64,000 nt of DNA from Amylostereum areolatum (taxonomy: Eukaryota; Basidiomycota; Agaricomycetes; Russulales; Stereaceae). Below are positions 1 through 11,040 of this stretch, one piece after another. Where the stretch lies: NCBI GenBank assembly GCA_012932865.1, contig SAXG01000013.1, positions 372,001-436,000 on the forward strand, in the 5' to 3' direction. How positions within the stretch are numbered: the first letter of the stretch is position 1; every line of letters begins with the position of its first letter. Below the pieces are notes generated by a model. It worked only from the letters and a program-made list of their open reading frames with translations. It searched no databases and was not told the DNA's origin. Position numbers and translations under genes: made by a program.

Positions 1-452
1 ACCATGTATGAAATATTTGAGTCTTCCGGATCCTCAAAAATCTCGAGCACAGGAACTGAATGGTTGTCCGGATGGCCACGCAAATGACCAGCATTGAGCA
101 TCATGGCAATGGTCGACTCTTGATCACCGGTACGGACGCGTTTGATATAGACCTGCCTACCATCGGACTCGCGCGTGGCATCAACGAGGTTAAAGCGAAC
201 CTTGCGGGGTCGCGTCTTCAGCCAAATAGATATCACCAAGAGATGCGCAAGACGTACAGGAAGAGATATGTGGTCTTCACAGTCGATGTATAACTTTCCG
301 TTCGTCTTCCACGACGGGATCCACCCTGGGCGAAGCCGGGGACGAAGAGCGTAACCCTTCGATGCGAGAAGGGGTTGAGTCTCCCTCCATTTGAGCTCGT
401 GGACTGCGAGTTGGGCATGGATATCATCCTCGTCGGACTGTGGGGAAGACAT
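1..452 (-). CDS. K1: kinase-like protein with LRPRLRPGW motif, 5' part only
   Basis: This is the N-terminal part of a gene running off the left edge. Exon 1 is 452-258 (65 codons) and starts with MSSPQSDEDD. It contains the family signature ALRPRLRPGWIPSWK and ends at a GT donor (GTACGT). A 57-bp intron (257-201, ending AAG) leads into exon 2, which carries DGRQVYIKRV (the beta-3 lysine of a kinase fold), TGDQESTIA and HPDNHSVPVLE before the sequence ends. Two of the family's normal five exons are visible. The start was chosen because the distance to the conserved WR(E/D)xQ block matches the paralogues. It faces B1 head-to-head across 793 bp. Known: this kinase-like family is widespread and multicopy in Agaricomycetes. 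Inferred: the remaining exons lie outside the window. Confidence 0.85.
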   Translation of the reverse strand, partial: MSSPQSDEDDIHAQLAVHELKWRETQPLLASKGYALRPRLRPGWIPSWKTNGKLYIDCEDHISLPVRLAHLLVISIWLKTRPRKVRFNLVDATRESDGRQVYIKRVRTGDQESTIAMMLNAGHLRGHPDNHSVPVLEIFEDPEDSNISYM

Positions 453-1245
453 AACTTGTTGCCCTGCAATATCAAGTTGGGAAGTGACTAAGAGGGGGGG
501 ACGATGGAGGAAGAGGCTCTGACAGCAAGTAAGAGCGAATCGGCGATGTAAAAAGCAGAATGGGCCTGAGGAAACTGAGGAAACCCGGAAATTGAAACCC
601 TCAGAGGGAACCGCCAAGGAACCGAACCGTGGGGACCAAGGGAACTTCGCGGGCGGGTGGGACTCCGGCAACGCCGGTGCTCAAATTCAAATCTCCGTTT
701 TGCACTCCGCGTTGCGTGCGTCCAACAAAAACTGGCCAGCTTCCTGTTCTGTAACACTGTTGTTCTCGGTTTTGTCTTGGTTCTCTCTCTGGCGCTCCGT
801 TGACCGACCCCTTGGTATGACCCTGGCCTGTGCATTTTACGTCTCGTTGCTTCGAACTTCCATCGAAACGCGAGCCCCGGGATCGGACACTCATGCTGAC
901 TAGTGACTCCTTGTATTCAAAGTCTCGCCCAGACTAGTGATAGTAGGAAGGTAATCTCACGGCGGTTTGACGACGGGGATCTTGCTATTGTTCTCCGCTC
1001 AGTATCATTGAGACGTCAGATAATTCCTCAGAACGTGGACGCGTATGGGTCCCGGAAAGATCGATTGTGAGAAACCCTCCTTCGCGCGCTCATATAAGTA
1101 TCGCACCCCTTGTGTGGTACTGGCGTTTACTACTAATTTCCAACAGTCTTTTCCTCTTGTTCGTTCTCTCTGGAAGAGGACGAGACATCGCGACTCACAT
1201 CTACCCTTCACACCCACCCTCGTTTTGGGCGTCACATTCGGCATC
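453..1245. promoter_or_regulatory. Shared divergent intergenic region K1/B1 (793 bp)
   Basis: This non-coding stretch lies between the start codons of K1 (minus) and B1 (plus). A TATA-like TATAAG at 1093-1098 lies about 150 bp before the B1 ATG, and the last 100 bp are pyrimidine-rich, as is usual upstream of fungal start codons. No convincing ORF is present. The divergent layout recurs three more times in the window, which suggests a bidirectional control region; that role is inferred. Confidence 0.45.
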
Positions 1246-2108
1246 ATGTCCGTCGTTTTCTGGGGCGTCGTCTCAAACGTGGCCAATGTATGTCAGATAT
1301 CTGGCGCAGGTATCTCGGTTGGGTCCGCTGTATGCGACATACTGGGCTTGTCCCCGCCGAGCACCAAATTGGAATCGATTGCTACCTGGCTCAAGGAAGC
1401 GGAGAGCTTGCTAAGCGCTATCACTCCGGAGCAAGAGGAAAAGCTCAGAGCATTGCAGGGAGACTCTTCGAACAATGTGGAGGGCCTCCGGGCGGTGCTC
1501 ACAAAGTATGTCCTCCGACCGATTCCGAGACTTGATGATAAATGGATGACCACGTTAGATGCAAGCAAGACCACAATCTTATTAGGATTGATAATCTTCA
1601 GAGCTCGGCAACTCGTCGGTTCAGTGACGGAGGTCTCCGCGGACGGCGCCTCAAGGCTCTCTTTAAGATGGCCAACATTTTGCTGCTGGATACTCTAGTG
1701 CGTTGTATTCACACTCTCGCAGGCATCTCCACCTAAGCTTTCTATATGATAGCGTACATCGGTTCTCGCCAACGGGGGAGAAGACGCGCTTCTAGAACAG
1801 GAAACCGAAGTCACTAAGGAGGAGCGAATGAAGGAGGCCCGTAGCCTTAAGAGGTCCCTGCAGAACATGCGCCGATACTTTGCGCAGCGGACGGCTCCTG
1901 AAGAAACTGCTCAAGGTAAATATTGAACCCTTGGTCGCAACACCTCTGTGGTTCCTAATCGAACCTCCAACTCTTACTAGAATTCGAAATGGCTGAAGGC
2001 CTCGCGTACATAGGTGCGGAGTTAAGGTCTACAGACCCCTCTCGTCCTCCCATTCTTGCCGAGATCGGTGTCATACCAGAAATCTTAGTGCCCACGCTTA
2101 TGCTATGA
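1246..2108 (+). CDS. B1: small protein of unrecognised family B (220 aa)
   Basis: I do not recognise this family. The four-exon model is 1246-1505, 1586-1697, 1753-1915 and 1981-2108, in frame throughout (663 nt). Intron phases are 2, 0 and 1, the same as in B2, B3 and B4. The N-terminal 35 residues are hydrophobic and small-residue-rich (starting MSVVFWGVVSNVANV). They are followed by a helical stretch with AESLLSAITPEQEEKL, equivalent to AEKALDSLTPED in B2. The middle is charged and probably helical (KEERMKEARSLKRSL). The C-terminus (from EFEMAEGLAYIGAEL) starts at the same exon boundary as ELDVLRALGL in B2 but is otherwise diverged and lacks the RSxM(D/E)W ending. It is the most divergent B member. 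It is transcribed divergently from K1. No catalytic motif is visible; membrane association through the N-terminus is only a possibility. Confidence 0.7.
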
Positions 2109-2258
2109 TATGTATGATATGGTTTCCCGTCCGCAGCCTGCACTTTGACGTACAGCTTGCCAGCAATGTAATGTCCTAGTCTCCCGTCGCAGACCTTACC
2201 AGAAGACAGTCGTTCTAGTTATGTCCATCCCAAGTCCGTCACCGTTTAACTCGCACTT

Positions 2259-2260
<2 letters not shown>

Positions 2261-2301
<41 letters not shown>
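2261..2301. repeat. 41-nt poly-C tract
   Basis: This is an uninterrupted run of 41 C residues between the end of B1 and a dispersed repeat. It could be a real homopolymer or an assembly or sequencing artefact; its length should be treated as uncertain. Confidence 0.9.
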
Positions 2302-2302
<1 letters not shown>

Positions 2303-2463
2303 AGTCCACCCACGTCAGCGATCAGCAAACTATATATTATGACTATGACTCATGCGAATAAGGACGCCTCAGGCCTCAATACTACATTTCGCTCGCTTTT
2401 CCCAGACTGCCAAATTGCCATCTGCGAGTTGGCCGTCGCACGGCGAGGCCGTTCGGACGCGCT

Positions 2464-2575
2464 AAAGCCGAACCAACCCGGCGGGCTGGCCACATGAAGT
2501 CCGACCCGTCCGAGTATCCGGATTTTACTCTACCCCCCGGGCCCCTCTAGAGTCTACGGTTAAGTACTGTCATCG
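2464..2575 (+). repeat. Dispersed repeat, copy 1 (about 110 bp)
   Basis: This segment starts near CCGAACCAACCCGGCGGG and runs through a GGGCCCCTCTAGAGTC block. It is repeated with small indels at 11041-11152, immediately upstream of K3. It is too short for a coding element. It may be a MITE-like fragment, a solo terminal repeat, or a duplicated promoter piece from a lost kinase gene. Confidence 0.75.
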
Positions 2576-3514
2576 GCAAAAGTGTCAAACTCTCCCAAGG
2601 GTTATATATACCAATATATAGGCTGTAAACGAATATAAAATAAGACACCTCCTGATCTTCCAAGGTCAACAACGTATGGGACTGGAATCTCCTATATTAT
2701 CTCAAGAGGTATCTACTATTACAGTGTCCTGTCTATATCGCTCTGCATACCTCGCGTCGACACCTTCTCTTCTCGCTCCTCCTCTCCGTGTTCCCACTCA
2801 TCTGCACGCTCCCTGCTCCCTCACGCTCTCGCACCTCCACGCGTCTGAGCCACCACGACAGCCGCGTGCGAGCAATCTGAAAGAGGTTCATCAAGATTTA
2901 ATAGCCATAAACCAAGAACACACCTTCACTGACTGAGGGGGCATGAGTGTGGCAGCACACTGGCAACAGTCGTACTGGAAGTTGGTGCGGCCTGCGGAAC
3001 TCTGAGACCTTCGACCGACACGCCCTCGAGAGCGACGGAGTTCCAGCCTGGGTAAATCTCTTGTTTGACGCCCAGAGTGGGTCTATGCACCTGCCATTTA
3101 CGCTCTCACTTCGCAGGAGGAGATAGTGGCGGGAGGCGGCGGCGGGACAGCCATTCCCTTAAGCCTACACGTTAGTATGCACTGAACAGCGAATGAGAAA
3201 TAGATCTGCGAGATCGGATAACGCACCTGATAGTCTGCACACGACGATTGCGAAGTGCGTTGGTGGATCTATGCGCGCGACTTTTTGAGACCGGGTGTAC
3301 TGAATATATCAACAAAAAAACACGCACCTGAGGTCCTGATTTCTCCCTACTATCTGGGCTTGTGGGCTTCGCAAAAAGGCTGAGTTTGTGACATGTGACA
3401 GGCAACGAAAAAATGGAGATATGACGAGCGGCCACTAAACCAAAAATGTAAGCAAATGGCGAAAAGATGAGAGAAAACAGACCCTGATAGATTTAGGCGA
3501 AAGTCAAGCCAGTG
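2576..3514. other. Intergenic, nothing recognised
   Basis: AT-rich start with several TATATA stretches (about 2605-2625), then ordinary mixed sequence. Short open frames occur on both strands, but none has a recognisable domain, a splice pattern or a paralogue in the window. Confidence 0.5.
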
Positions 3515-4290
3515 GGACCACTAGAGGACGTCAAAGACACGTTGGGGCTCTCCGGTCAGCACCAAGGGGCCAGAGGTGGCGGCATAGGTACCGCGAAAGA
3601 CGCCAAGTTAAGAAGCGTCAACCTCGGCTGGGTCGATGGAGTTGAACCAGAATATGTTAAAGGCATGATCGGCTCAGAGCGATCCACCACGCCCGCCTAG
3701 AAAGCATCGCCCATGCACGTAAGACCGCCGTGGTCCTTGAACGAGTTGGTGTCCCCGAACGCCGTCTTCTATGCATTGGAGAAGGTGTCCGTTACTGAGT
3801 CGAAGGTCGCCATGCCGGGGATATTCATTTTCGACTTCGGTATCTCGTTCTGAACGTGAGACAGCTAGTCTCGACGAGGTCGCCGAAGGTGGTGCTGTCG
3901 GGCTGTGTGAAGACGGTGATGGATTGGGTGGTGTTGACGGTCAAGCTGGGCCCGGGGAGGGCGACGTTGCCAATGTGGAAGGAGTGTCGCATCTGCAGAG
4001 GCCGTCGTAACCTCTCAAACGTCCATCTCGAGCAGCAGCAGGCGCCCAACGTGCTGGTGCAAGCATTGATGTCGGTGGGCGAGAATTTCCGGAGAATCAG
4101 AATCGCCTTGAGAGTATAAATTGTCAGCCTATGCACATCGGAAGGCGACAAAAAGGAAAAAGGGACATACGGGCCCGGTGCTCTTGTTGCCCGTCTGAGG
4201 TCTCAGGGCTTCATCATGGCGGCGGATGACACCGAAGTAGCCTGAGGATCGTGGGCCAAAGTCATGTTCATTGACGAGCCGGGTACGGCG
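3515..4290 (-). pseudogene. Degenerate GH7 cellobiohydrolase/endoglucanase
   Basis: Read on the minus strand, pieces of a glycoside hydrolase family 7 catalytic domain appear in the expected order but in different frames. First comes a remnant of the active-site region (CC.EMDV followed by a stop where family members have WEAN). Then GNVALPGPSLTVNTTQSITV, matching the GH7 pattern GP.x.TVDTT...TVVTQ. Then NIPGMATFDSVTDTF, KTAFGDTNSFKDHGGL and MGDAF followed by a stop. Last is a W.DS-like piece ending GTYAATSGPL, matching the family's G.C.TTSG.P. The order is seen in the sequence; the family match is from knowledge of GH7 proteins. Several frameshifts and stops mean that no functional enzyme is encoded. 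GH7 enzymes are secreted cellulases typical of wood- and litter-decay fungi. The N-terminal third is too eroded to place. Confidence 0.75.
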
Positions 4291-4436
4291 CACCCGGTCC
4301 GACTTGCCAGGGCTATGCCTACGACTCTCAGATCTCAGGTACTTACTGGTACTTACTTAAATAATGTCCTTTTATCTCGTGCAATAACAACCAACACATG
4401 AGCTGTGCGCATTAACTTGCGTGGCAGGGAATATAC

Positions 4437-4916
4437 ATGGTAGAATCTCTTCCCCCACCATCGAAGAGCTCCCCAAGGAAAACGTCCGTGGGAGGCACTC
4501 CATTCGATGGCACCATCCGATTTCCTACTAGGCTACTACACATTCCATATTCCTGTTATCCACCCTACTGCTATCCACCCCGGGACTACGCCTCTCTACG
4601 AGCTCTACGTCATCGACGACAATACCGGTTTTCGCAACGAACTGGAGTACTCTTGCATCCAACATCGGCAGTGCGCGATCCACTGCAGCGGACCCCGTTC
4701 CGCGCTACGCGGTCCTTCCATCCCTCGCACGATGGATGTACGAGGCTTCCAACAGGCGCGTTCGCCTTGGTCTTAGTCCCAGAGACGCGCCGGCCGGCCA
4801 TCATCATCGAGGATTTTTCGAAGCAGTGGGAGACCAAGCCCAAGGTGTACGAAGAACTTCCTCCATGGGTGGCGAGTGTACAGTCATTGGAAGAGCGCGT
4901 CCATAAGTATCTCTGA
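4437..4916 (+). other. Unassigned open reading frame, possibly a decayed gene
   Basis: A 159-codon frame begins MVESLPPPSK and ends EERVHKYL. An overlapping second frame (4507-4776) contains a more protein-like stretch (TPLYELYVIDDNTGFRNE) that would join the first frame (ending in PAIIIEDFSKQWETKPKVYE) only through a frameshift or intron. No domain is recognised. It lies between the GH7 pseudogene and K2. It could be a broken gene or chance open frames. Confidence 0.25.
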
Positions 4917-5190
4917 TGCGAAGGGTCGCATCCCGCTGGAGGATGACAAGTACGTTGACAAGAAGCTCCGAAAATTGAATGTTATCGCGGTGTACACACA
5001 TATACATTTAGTTTGATCATACTATGCAGCAGTGAGAGGCCCCGATTTTCAATGTGTCAAGCAGGGAACAGAATAGGCCACTGGCAGTCGATGAATCGCG
5101 AACGAGTTCGGATGCAATGATACAATATTCAAAGGCGGAGGTACTACTGCACAGAGGTATTTAATACGTATACATACACCACTGATAGCA

Positions 5191-6548
5191 CTAACGACCA
5201 CGGACGACGCGCACAACCACTCGCGCACAGATACCAATCAGATCGAATGTATCAAAGAACATAGACAATAAGAGACCTTCGTCCCGCCGCTTGAGACGCC
5301 GGTACATCTGGAAGGTGGATATACTATGCTGGCGGGAGTAGTTCCACCTAAGTAATGCCTGATCTGCCCGTACACGACGAGATGGGTCGCGTTGCACCAT
5401 AAGCCTGATGACGGGTGGGAGGAAATCAACATTAGAATAAACCTGAAACGATTAAGTGTCAGATGGTATAAAGGTATATTTTCCAAACTTACCCGATGAA
5501 ATACTGTGTGAAGGAGGTGCCCAATAGTGAAGATGTCGACAGCGAACGGATCGTAAGGTACGGTGTCAGAGAGTTCTGGCACTTGTTGGTCGCGCCCCAA
5601 ACGGCCGACGACCTGTTGAAAAGGTTGACCGGGTGGACTGTACGTGGAGATGCCATAGTCCACAAAATAATACCTGACGCCGGCGACGGAGCGAGGTATA
5701 ATGGAGTCATAGACAGGTGTCTTGGCGTCGGGAAGGAGCATATCGCTGACGGGGTGGAATCCCAGAGGGTACATGGCCGTGGCGTCCATCATCAAGTTTG
5801 GTTCGGAACAGTCCCTACATCGTCAGTGTTAGCGTCAGCTATAGCCGTCAGATTGAGCCGAATAACCTATGTGCGACACCTTTTTCGTGCATGAACACAA
5901 GTCCCTGGAGCAAGCGCCAGTTCTGAGCGTATAACACACTGCAAGCGATGAACGGTCACGCGCACCTCAAGGATTTGGTCCACGAAGTCCACGACTTCGC
6001 CGACGGTTGTAAATGTGGGGGAGTTGATAGGTCTCAGAAAAGGCATCACCAAATACGATATAGATGAATCCATGTCGTCCTGGAAGTGATCGAGTACGGG
6101 AACGCTGTGATTCCTGGGATCGTGACGAATGTCCTCGGAATAGAGCATGCGTGCAATGGTAGACTCTTGATCGCCTGTCTTCACGCGCTTGATATAAACC
6201 ATATTTCCATCTTCCATCTTTGTTGCATCGACGAGGTGCGGCCGAAGCTAAACTAAATGAGATTAGCGACAAAGCAGACAGAAAGAGACGTACCGGTAGG
6301 CAGTCATAGTCTTCGCATTCAGAAGGATCGAGGCCGCCAGCCTTCCAGGACGGTGTCCATCCTGGTCGAAGACGAGGTCGAAGCATATATCCTTTCGACT
6401 GCAGGAATAGTTGTCGATCTCTCCAGCCGACCTCGTGGGGATATAAGGACTCGAAAGGCTTGGAATCGGCGGCATCCGACTCCGGCGCCTGCCCGTGAGT
6501 AGTGGTTGGCTCTTTGTGAGAGCGCCGATGGACGAGTAAGTCAGACAT
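5191..6548 (-). CDS. K2: kinase-like protein with LRPRLRPGW motif (382 aa)
   Basis: A complete five-exon gene: 6548-6294 (255 nt), 6247-5966 (282), 5904-5867 (38), 5814-5493 (322) and 5442-5191 (252), in frame. The start MSDLLVHRRSH aligns with K6; an upstream in-frame ATG at 6596 is less likely. Features in order: YMLRPRLRPGWTPSWK (about residue 50), VYIKRVKTGDQE with the beta-3 lysine, the hinge region VMPFLRP, catalytic-loop VAHRDCSEPNLMMD, FVDYGIS in place of DFG, VPELSDTVPYDPF (APE/activation segment), DIFTIG and DPSSRVRADQAL. The glycine-rich loop is missing and the usual HRDxK lysine is replaced (HRDCS). HRD Asp, loop Asn and DxG Asp are kept, so activity is possible but unproven. The intron 3 donor is GTTATT. 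It is closest to K6 and is divergent from B2 (880 bp). Confidence 0.9.
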
Positions 6549-7428
6549 AGAAAAGGTTGAGAAGGAGGGGACGGATGATGGTGTTGAAAAAGTCACAGCA
6601 TCATTATATCGACAAGGACCAACGAGCTACAACAAAAGGACACAAACACGTGGACTCAGGCTTCGGATTTCAGACTCCGAGGCACCAAATGCTCGGCGTG
6701 AGGCTTTCTCTCACACTGACAATCGCCGCCGAATTGGCGCCAGTAAGTAGAATCGAACTCTTCTGCCCTCCAGACTAGGCCAGAATTCTTTTATTTGATT
6801 GGTATCCAGTAGGTCTGATACATAAAACTCGAGGCTCAACGTTCAACGTTCAAGCTTGAGGCCTCAGGCCTCAAGCCTAAGGCGCTCTTTCAATCCGAAA
6901 CCTGCGGAGTCGTCAACTCAGATTCCTTCTCCTGTGGACGTTTGTCCGCGCATCAGCTTGGACTCTCATGGCAACAATCAAATCTGTCCACAGGTGACAG
7001 GAGTCATAAGATGTCCTTTCATCCTGAAGAGTGGAAGAAGCAGTCTGCAATTGTACTTTTGGCGCTGGGGGACTGCCCTGGCTTGTCGCGCTCGCGAAGT
7101 CCACCGCTTACTAGTACCTTCAAGCCTTGTCTTTTTGCTTCTCATACGGAGGTGAGGAACGACGACAGAACATGTGAACCAATTCAACCTAGGTATCTAC
7201 ATAACAAGGTTTTTATGCTCCGACTTGCTTATAATCTCATGCATCTCAAGTCCATCTCGCATCTGTGATCCCGACTCCTACTATCTCATACTTTCTCACC
7301 ACTCTCTCCTGGAGAGAGTACTTGCATCCGTTTCTCGTGTGCCGTGTCAAATTTACTTTGTGAGTGCTTTATTTTGATCTCACAGGTCCTCCGCCCGGCC
7401 GTGCTGACGTTCACTAAGTATACCACAG
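6549..7428. promoter_or_regulatory. Shared divergent intergenic region K2/B2 (880 bp)
   Basis: This region separates K2 (minus) from B2 (plus). It holds a perfect 23-bp palindrome at 6854-6876, a TTATAAT at 7229-7235 about 195 bp before B2, and pyrimidine-rich sequence near B2. No supported gene lies inside it. Shared control of the two genes is inferred from layout only. Confidence 0.45.
6854..6876. repeat. Perfect palindrome in the K2/B2 intergenic region
   Basis: Arms GCTTGAGGCCT and AGGCCTCAAGC flank a single C, and the preceding bases contain a doubled CAACGTT. It could be a dimeric regulator site or a cruciform-prone sequence; no factor is assigned. Confidence 0.6.
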
Positions 7429-8209
7429 ATGACGTTCTCCGCTGATGCGTTCGGCGTTGCTGTTAATGCTTTGACCTGTGGCGAGTACGCTTTGGACCTC
7501 CTTCTAGGCGGGACGAAGATGTATCAGCGCTCTTACTCGTTGGACACCTTTGCAAGGACCATGGAAGAATGGCTCAGCAGCGCTGAGAAGGCACTGGATT
7601 CTTTGACCCCCGAAGACCTAGTGTGTATCGAGCAGTACCGGAAAGAGCATTCCGGAATACAAAGCATCGACCAATTGCGTAGCATGTACGGAGAGTGCGT
7701 CCCTCCTGCTTTGCTAGTTTTACAACCATTTTTATTTTTCGGTCTGTCAGGCATAGGCGGTTGTACAACACCTTCAAGTGCGTTTATGCGACCTCTTCTT
7801 TTAGGGAAAGGTGGAGTCCGCGGAGCAAGCTCCGTATATCCGTGGATCGTCTACACAATCATATCTTGCGGCTTGTCTGGGATATACATGTGAGCGGACT
7901 TGATTTTTTTCCTCGCTACATATCGCCTTACCATTCAAATCCCTCAGAATACAACCTCAAAAGCTTTGCAAGAATCCTTGGACGACCTAGGCGAATATCC
8001 GGTGGCAGACGATGCGGCGACGCTGCAAGGATACGACAACGCCAACCCTGATCATATTGGTCCGTTGATTTTTCCGTCGCTGGCTATTCGAGTGGCTGAA
8101 GGCATAATTTAAAACAGAACTCGATGTGCTCAGAGCTTTAGGTCTTCAGACGGCAACGCAGGCTGAAGCTGAAGAGCCCCCGGCATTTCGTTCTATGATG
8201 GAGTGGTAG
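7429..8209 (+). CDS. B2: small protein of unrecognised family B (202 aa)
   Basis: Four exons: 7429-7694 (266 nt), 7751-7889 (139), 7948-8059 (112) and 8118-8209 (92), with intron phases 2, 0 and 1. Exon lengths 266 and 139 are identical to those of B3. The N-terminus is hydrophobic (FGVAVNALTCGEYALDLLL). Next comes a conserved helix block with AEKALDSLTPEDL and IDQLRSMYGE. Exon 2 has the family pattern Y..FK..Y...SFRE......L..S...LH....RL..DI. The C-terminus ELDVLRALGL ... RSMMEW-stop matches B3 (ELELLRDLGL ... RSVMDW-stop). No enzymatic motif is visible. It is transcribed divergently from K2. Function is unknown; conservation of the extreme C-terminus suggests a binding tail. Confidence 0.8.
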
Positions 8210-9474
8210 CTTATCATCGCCTTCAGTGACACCGTAATTATCAATCGTTATACTTTCTTACGAACGTTCCACGTAACATTATGTAAATGCACCTGGTGTG
8301 CCGACGATTTAAAATACGAATGCAACTAGGCTCTAGCACATATGTAGGAGTCCGCGGCGGTCAGTCGAGCATACAAAATGTGCAACTATCTAAATCTTCG
8401 CACGTCCAATCGCAGAGTTACCTGGGCTCGTAGGTCCCGCACACCGTGACGGCAGTCAGCGCCAGATCAATCATCTTCTGGTTAGGTATGCGACGGAGGA
8501 CCAGTCGGCGCGGCGCGGCCGTTCAGTTGGTTTGATGCAGTGGACGGGACCGGCCCCTTCCACCCTAAGTACAATTGTACGCCGTGTGCCTGCCTTATGG
8601 ATGCCAGGTCCCCGTCTGTCCCCGTCCGGACATTTTCAGGGCTGGAAGTAGGCTCCGATGGTACCCACTTGTGAGTGCGAAGAACCGCGGGAAACAAGGC
8701 AGCACTAAAACTTGAGCGGCAACTGATGTTAAGTTACTACTCACCTTAGCAAACGGGATTCCAAAAGCATATTGCCGTCTGGGCTTTATTTCCGTCCCGG
8801 GAAACAAAGGCTTAGTATGCAGATATCAAGGTCCATCTGGCCAGCGAACAGCGGCCACAGTGGCATTTCCGACTGGTTGTGGTACGCGCTTCGGTCTTGT
8901 ATTGTCACAGTATGCTGTTCTTTTGGTAGATTCTTCGTCCCGCTTTTGTAAACGCCGCCCGATGGGAATATAAAGACGATCTTCTAGGACGAAATTCCAA
9001 GAGCGGCGCTTGATTCTGTCCAGCTCCCCCGTGGCGGCCAGGTGTCTTTTGTGCCCCACTGTGGAACAAAAGAGTCTGTTCAGTATGCTGCAGCGCATCT
9101 GACGTGTCAGATACGATCTTCCGAGCCCAATCCCCGCTCCTGTCTACGTACCGTCCACCGAGATCCCACTATATCGGACCTCGGGCGGTGAGTGCTTGAG
9201 CTGTGGGGAGTTTGTCCGTCCCTAGAGACAGAACTGTTTTCTGTATAAGCTGAGCAACGGAGAACAGTCCGTCGGACTCCGTCCCGCCCCCGTCGCCGTA
9301 CACAAATGGATCGGTTTCGGGCTATAGTAACAGATTTGCGGTATTCGGATGTTCGAATGCTCGTGAGCAACTTGGGTACGATGGTTTCCTCCTGTTAAAT
9401 CAGAAAAGTGCCACAAACGTTGACAATACGATAGCGGAAAGCAGGGGGGAAGACTCAAGTTAGACTACCCTCTT
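8210..9474. other. Intergenic with scattered open stretches, nothing firmly recognised
   Basis: No intact gene is seen. On the minus strand near 9315-9175 there is a protein-like open stretch (FVYGDGGGTESDGLFSVAQL) that follows a TAG acceptor-like site and ends at a stop; its family is not recognised. Around 8580-8640 (minus) there is an 18-base identity, with weaker flanking similarity, to 27696-27713 (plus), so some of this is probably old repeat DNA. Confidence 0.35.
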
Positions 9475-9940
9475 TACCGGAGACAAGGGATTCTCACCAG
9501 CATCTCCGTCAACTGGCCAGCATGTCACAGGGCCGACACGCAAGAAAGACAGGGAACCCTCGACCCACGAGATGAGATCTTGAGACGTCGGCACTCTGAA
9601 AGGTCGAGGCGAGCATAGTTACATTTCAACAAAGCCAGACCTGCGCGTGCTCGACAGGATCCGGTTGCATCTTGAGCCTGACAATGGGTAGGGGAAGCTG
9701 ACAATGGAGTTCACCTGGGAGCGACCGTTAATTGAGAACGAACCGAATGGCTGACACTTTACAAAAACGAAGATATCGTCAACGATAGGGTCATGGGTTC
9801 GATGGCAGAAAGAAAATAACAACCGACTCCGACCAGAGTACGAGGACTGAAAATATAAGGAAAAGGTGTGACGGTGGGGGAGGGAATGAACACCGTAGTT
9901 CGGACTCTGAACGTGAAGGTTGAATGCCACTGGCCTTTCA
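9475..9940 (-). pseudogene. K8 relic: decayed kinase-like gene, 3' half
   Basis: Minus-strand sequence aligns with exons 4-5 of the K2/K6 subfamily but is broken. NYGVHSLPH corresponds to DYGISTYSPPG, and HDPIVDDIFVFV to YDPFAVDIFTIG. After an acceptor-like CAG, a stretch reading LPLPIVRLKMQPDPVEHAQV corresponds to the LPPVIRLMVQRDPSRRVRA region, followed by a stop and then NYARLDLSECRRLK (compare NYSRQHSISTFQMYRRLK). Frames change and stops interrupt, so it is a dead copy. The 5' exons could not be found further right. Confidence 0.65.
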
Positions 9941-10282
9941 CGACGATTTCGTGGTGGCAGGTTGTTTATTCATGGTAATTCAACAGTAAACATCCAAAAG
10001 ACGCGTTGACTTCAGCCGACAACGCGTGCGGATATCTGTATAGGTACAAAAGCACCCATGGCCACGTCTCGGAACGCAAATAATGAAACGTCAAAAGACG
10101 GAGGATAGAAAAAAAATAGAGCACGACAGCCCAAGAGCGGCCCAAGCAAGCTTCACCGACACAAGTTCGGCAGCCGCATCCCCCCCAAGGACGCGCCCCC
10201 GCTCCCCACCCACAGACAGCCTCCGCCAATAGCTCCTCGTCCGCCGCCTGGTTCAGTCACCGTATGCCCAACAACCCGCCTT

Positions 10283-10915
10283 TCAGACGGATTCTAGGAA
10301 GCCTGCAGGCAAAATACCGTGTTTGAGCACCCAGGGGAGAACGTCAAGGGGATACACGCGCGACAAGCTCCGAGTCTCCGCACAGATCAAAGTCTGCACG
10401 GATCGGCGCGATGGAGCGTGAAGATGGGGGTAGTGTGGGGAACGAGGCCGCGCCCCGGCCGTTGTCACTCGGTCCCACGCGACCGAGCGGTGGGACGACA
10501 AAGACCTGGACAATATCAGAAAACCGTCTGGAGAGGTGGGGAACGTCCAGTCGCGACTCGACGAGCCACGATCTCCGTTCACCAAACGCATTCGGCGCGC
10601 TTCGAGCGCTAGACCCGACTGCGTCCGTCTCCCAAGCGTGCCGAGGACGTGTCTGCAGAATACGCTAACAGGTCCGCGACGCGTCCGAATATCCTCAGAC
10701 CGTGCTCGGGAAAATAGATGCGTGAAAGCATCCCGTATGGCGCGAGCGATGCGGCCTTGGACTGTGGTGCTTTGAACGCGAAGTTCGTAGGGTGAGGAAA
10801 GCAGCGCCGGTTCCGGTCGACGCGCGTCCTTGAACGAGTCGGTTTGGGCTCCGCTGCAACTCCGACGATATTTCTCACGACGTCGAGCATAAGTTGGCGT
10901 TGATAAACGAAGCAC
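10283..10915 (-). other. GC-rich open frame of doubtful coding status
   Basis: A 210-codon minus-strand frame exists, but overlapping plus-strand frames are also open, as expected by chance in GC-rich DNA. No domain or paralogue in the window is recognised. The flanks (9941-10282 and 10916-11040) show no gene. Confidence 0.15.
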
Positions 10916-11040
10916 ACACGATCCATAAGCTTGTTCAATGTTCAGAGCAACCTGGTAAGTTCTGGTGGATTGGACAGCGGTGAATGGCTTTTTTTACGCG
11001 AAGTCACCCAAACCCGAGCTTGACCCGAGCCACACAGGTT

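Noticed and set aside
2261..2301. Poly-C run as a functional G-quadruplex or regulatory tract
   Set aside because: Homopolymer length is unreliable in an assembly with other homopolymer errors; no associated motif supports a function.
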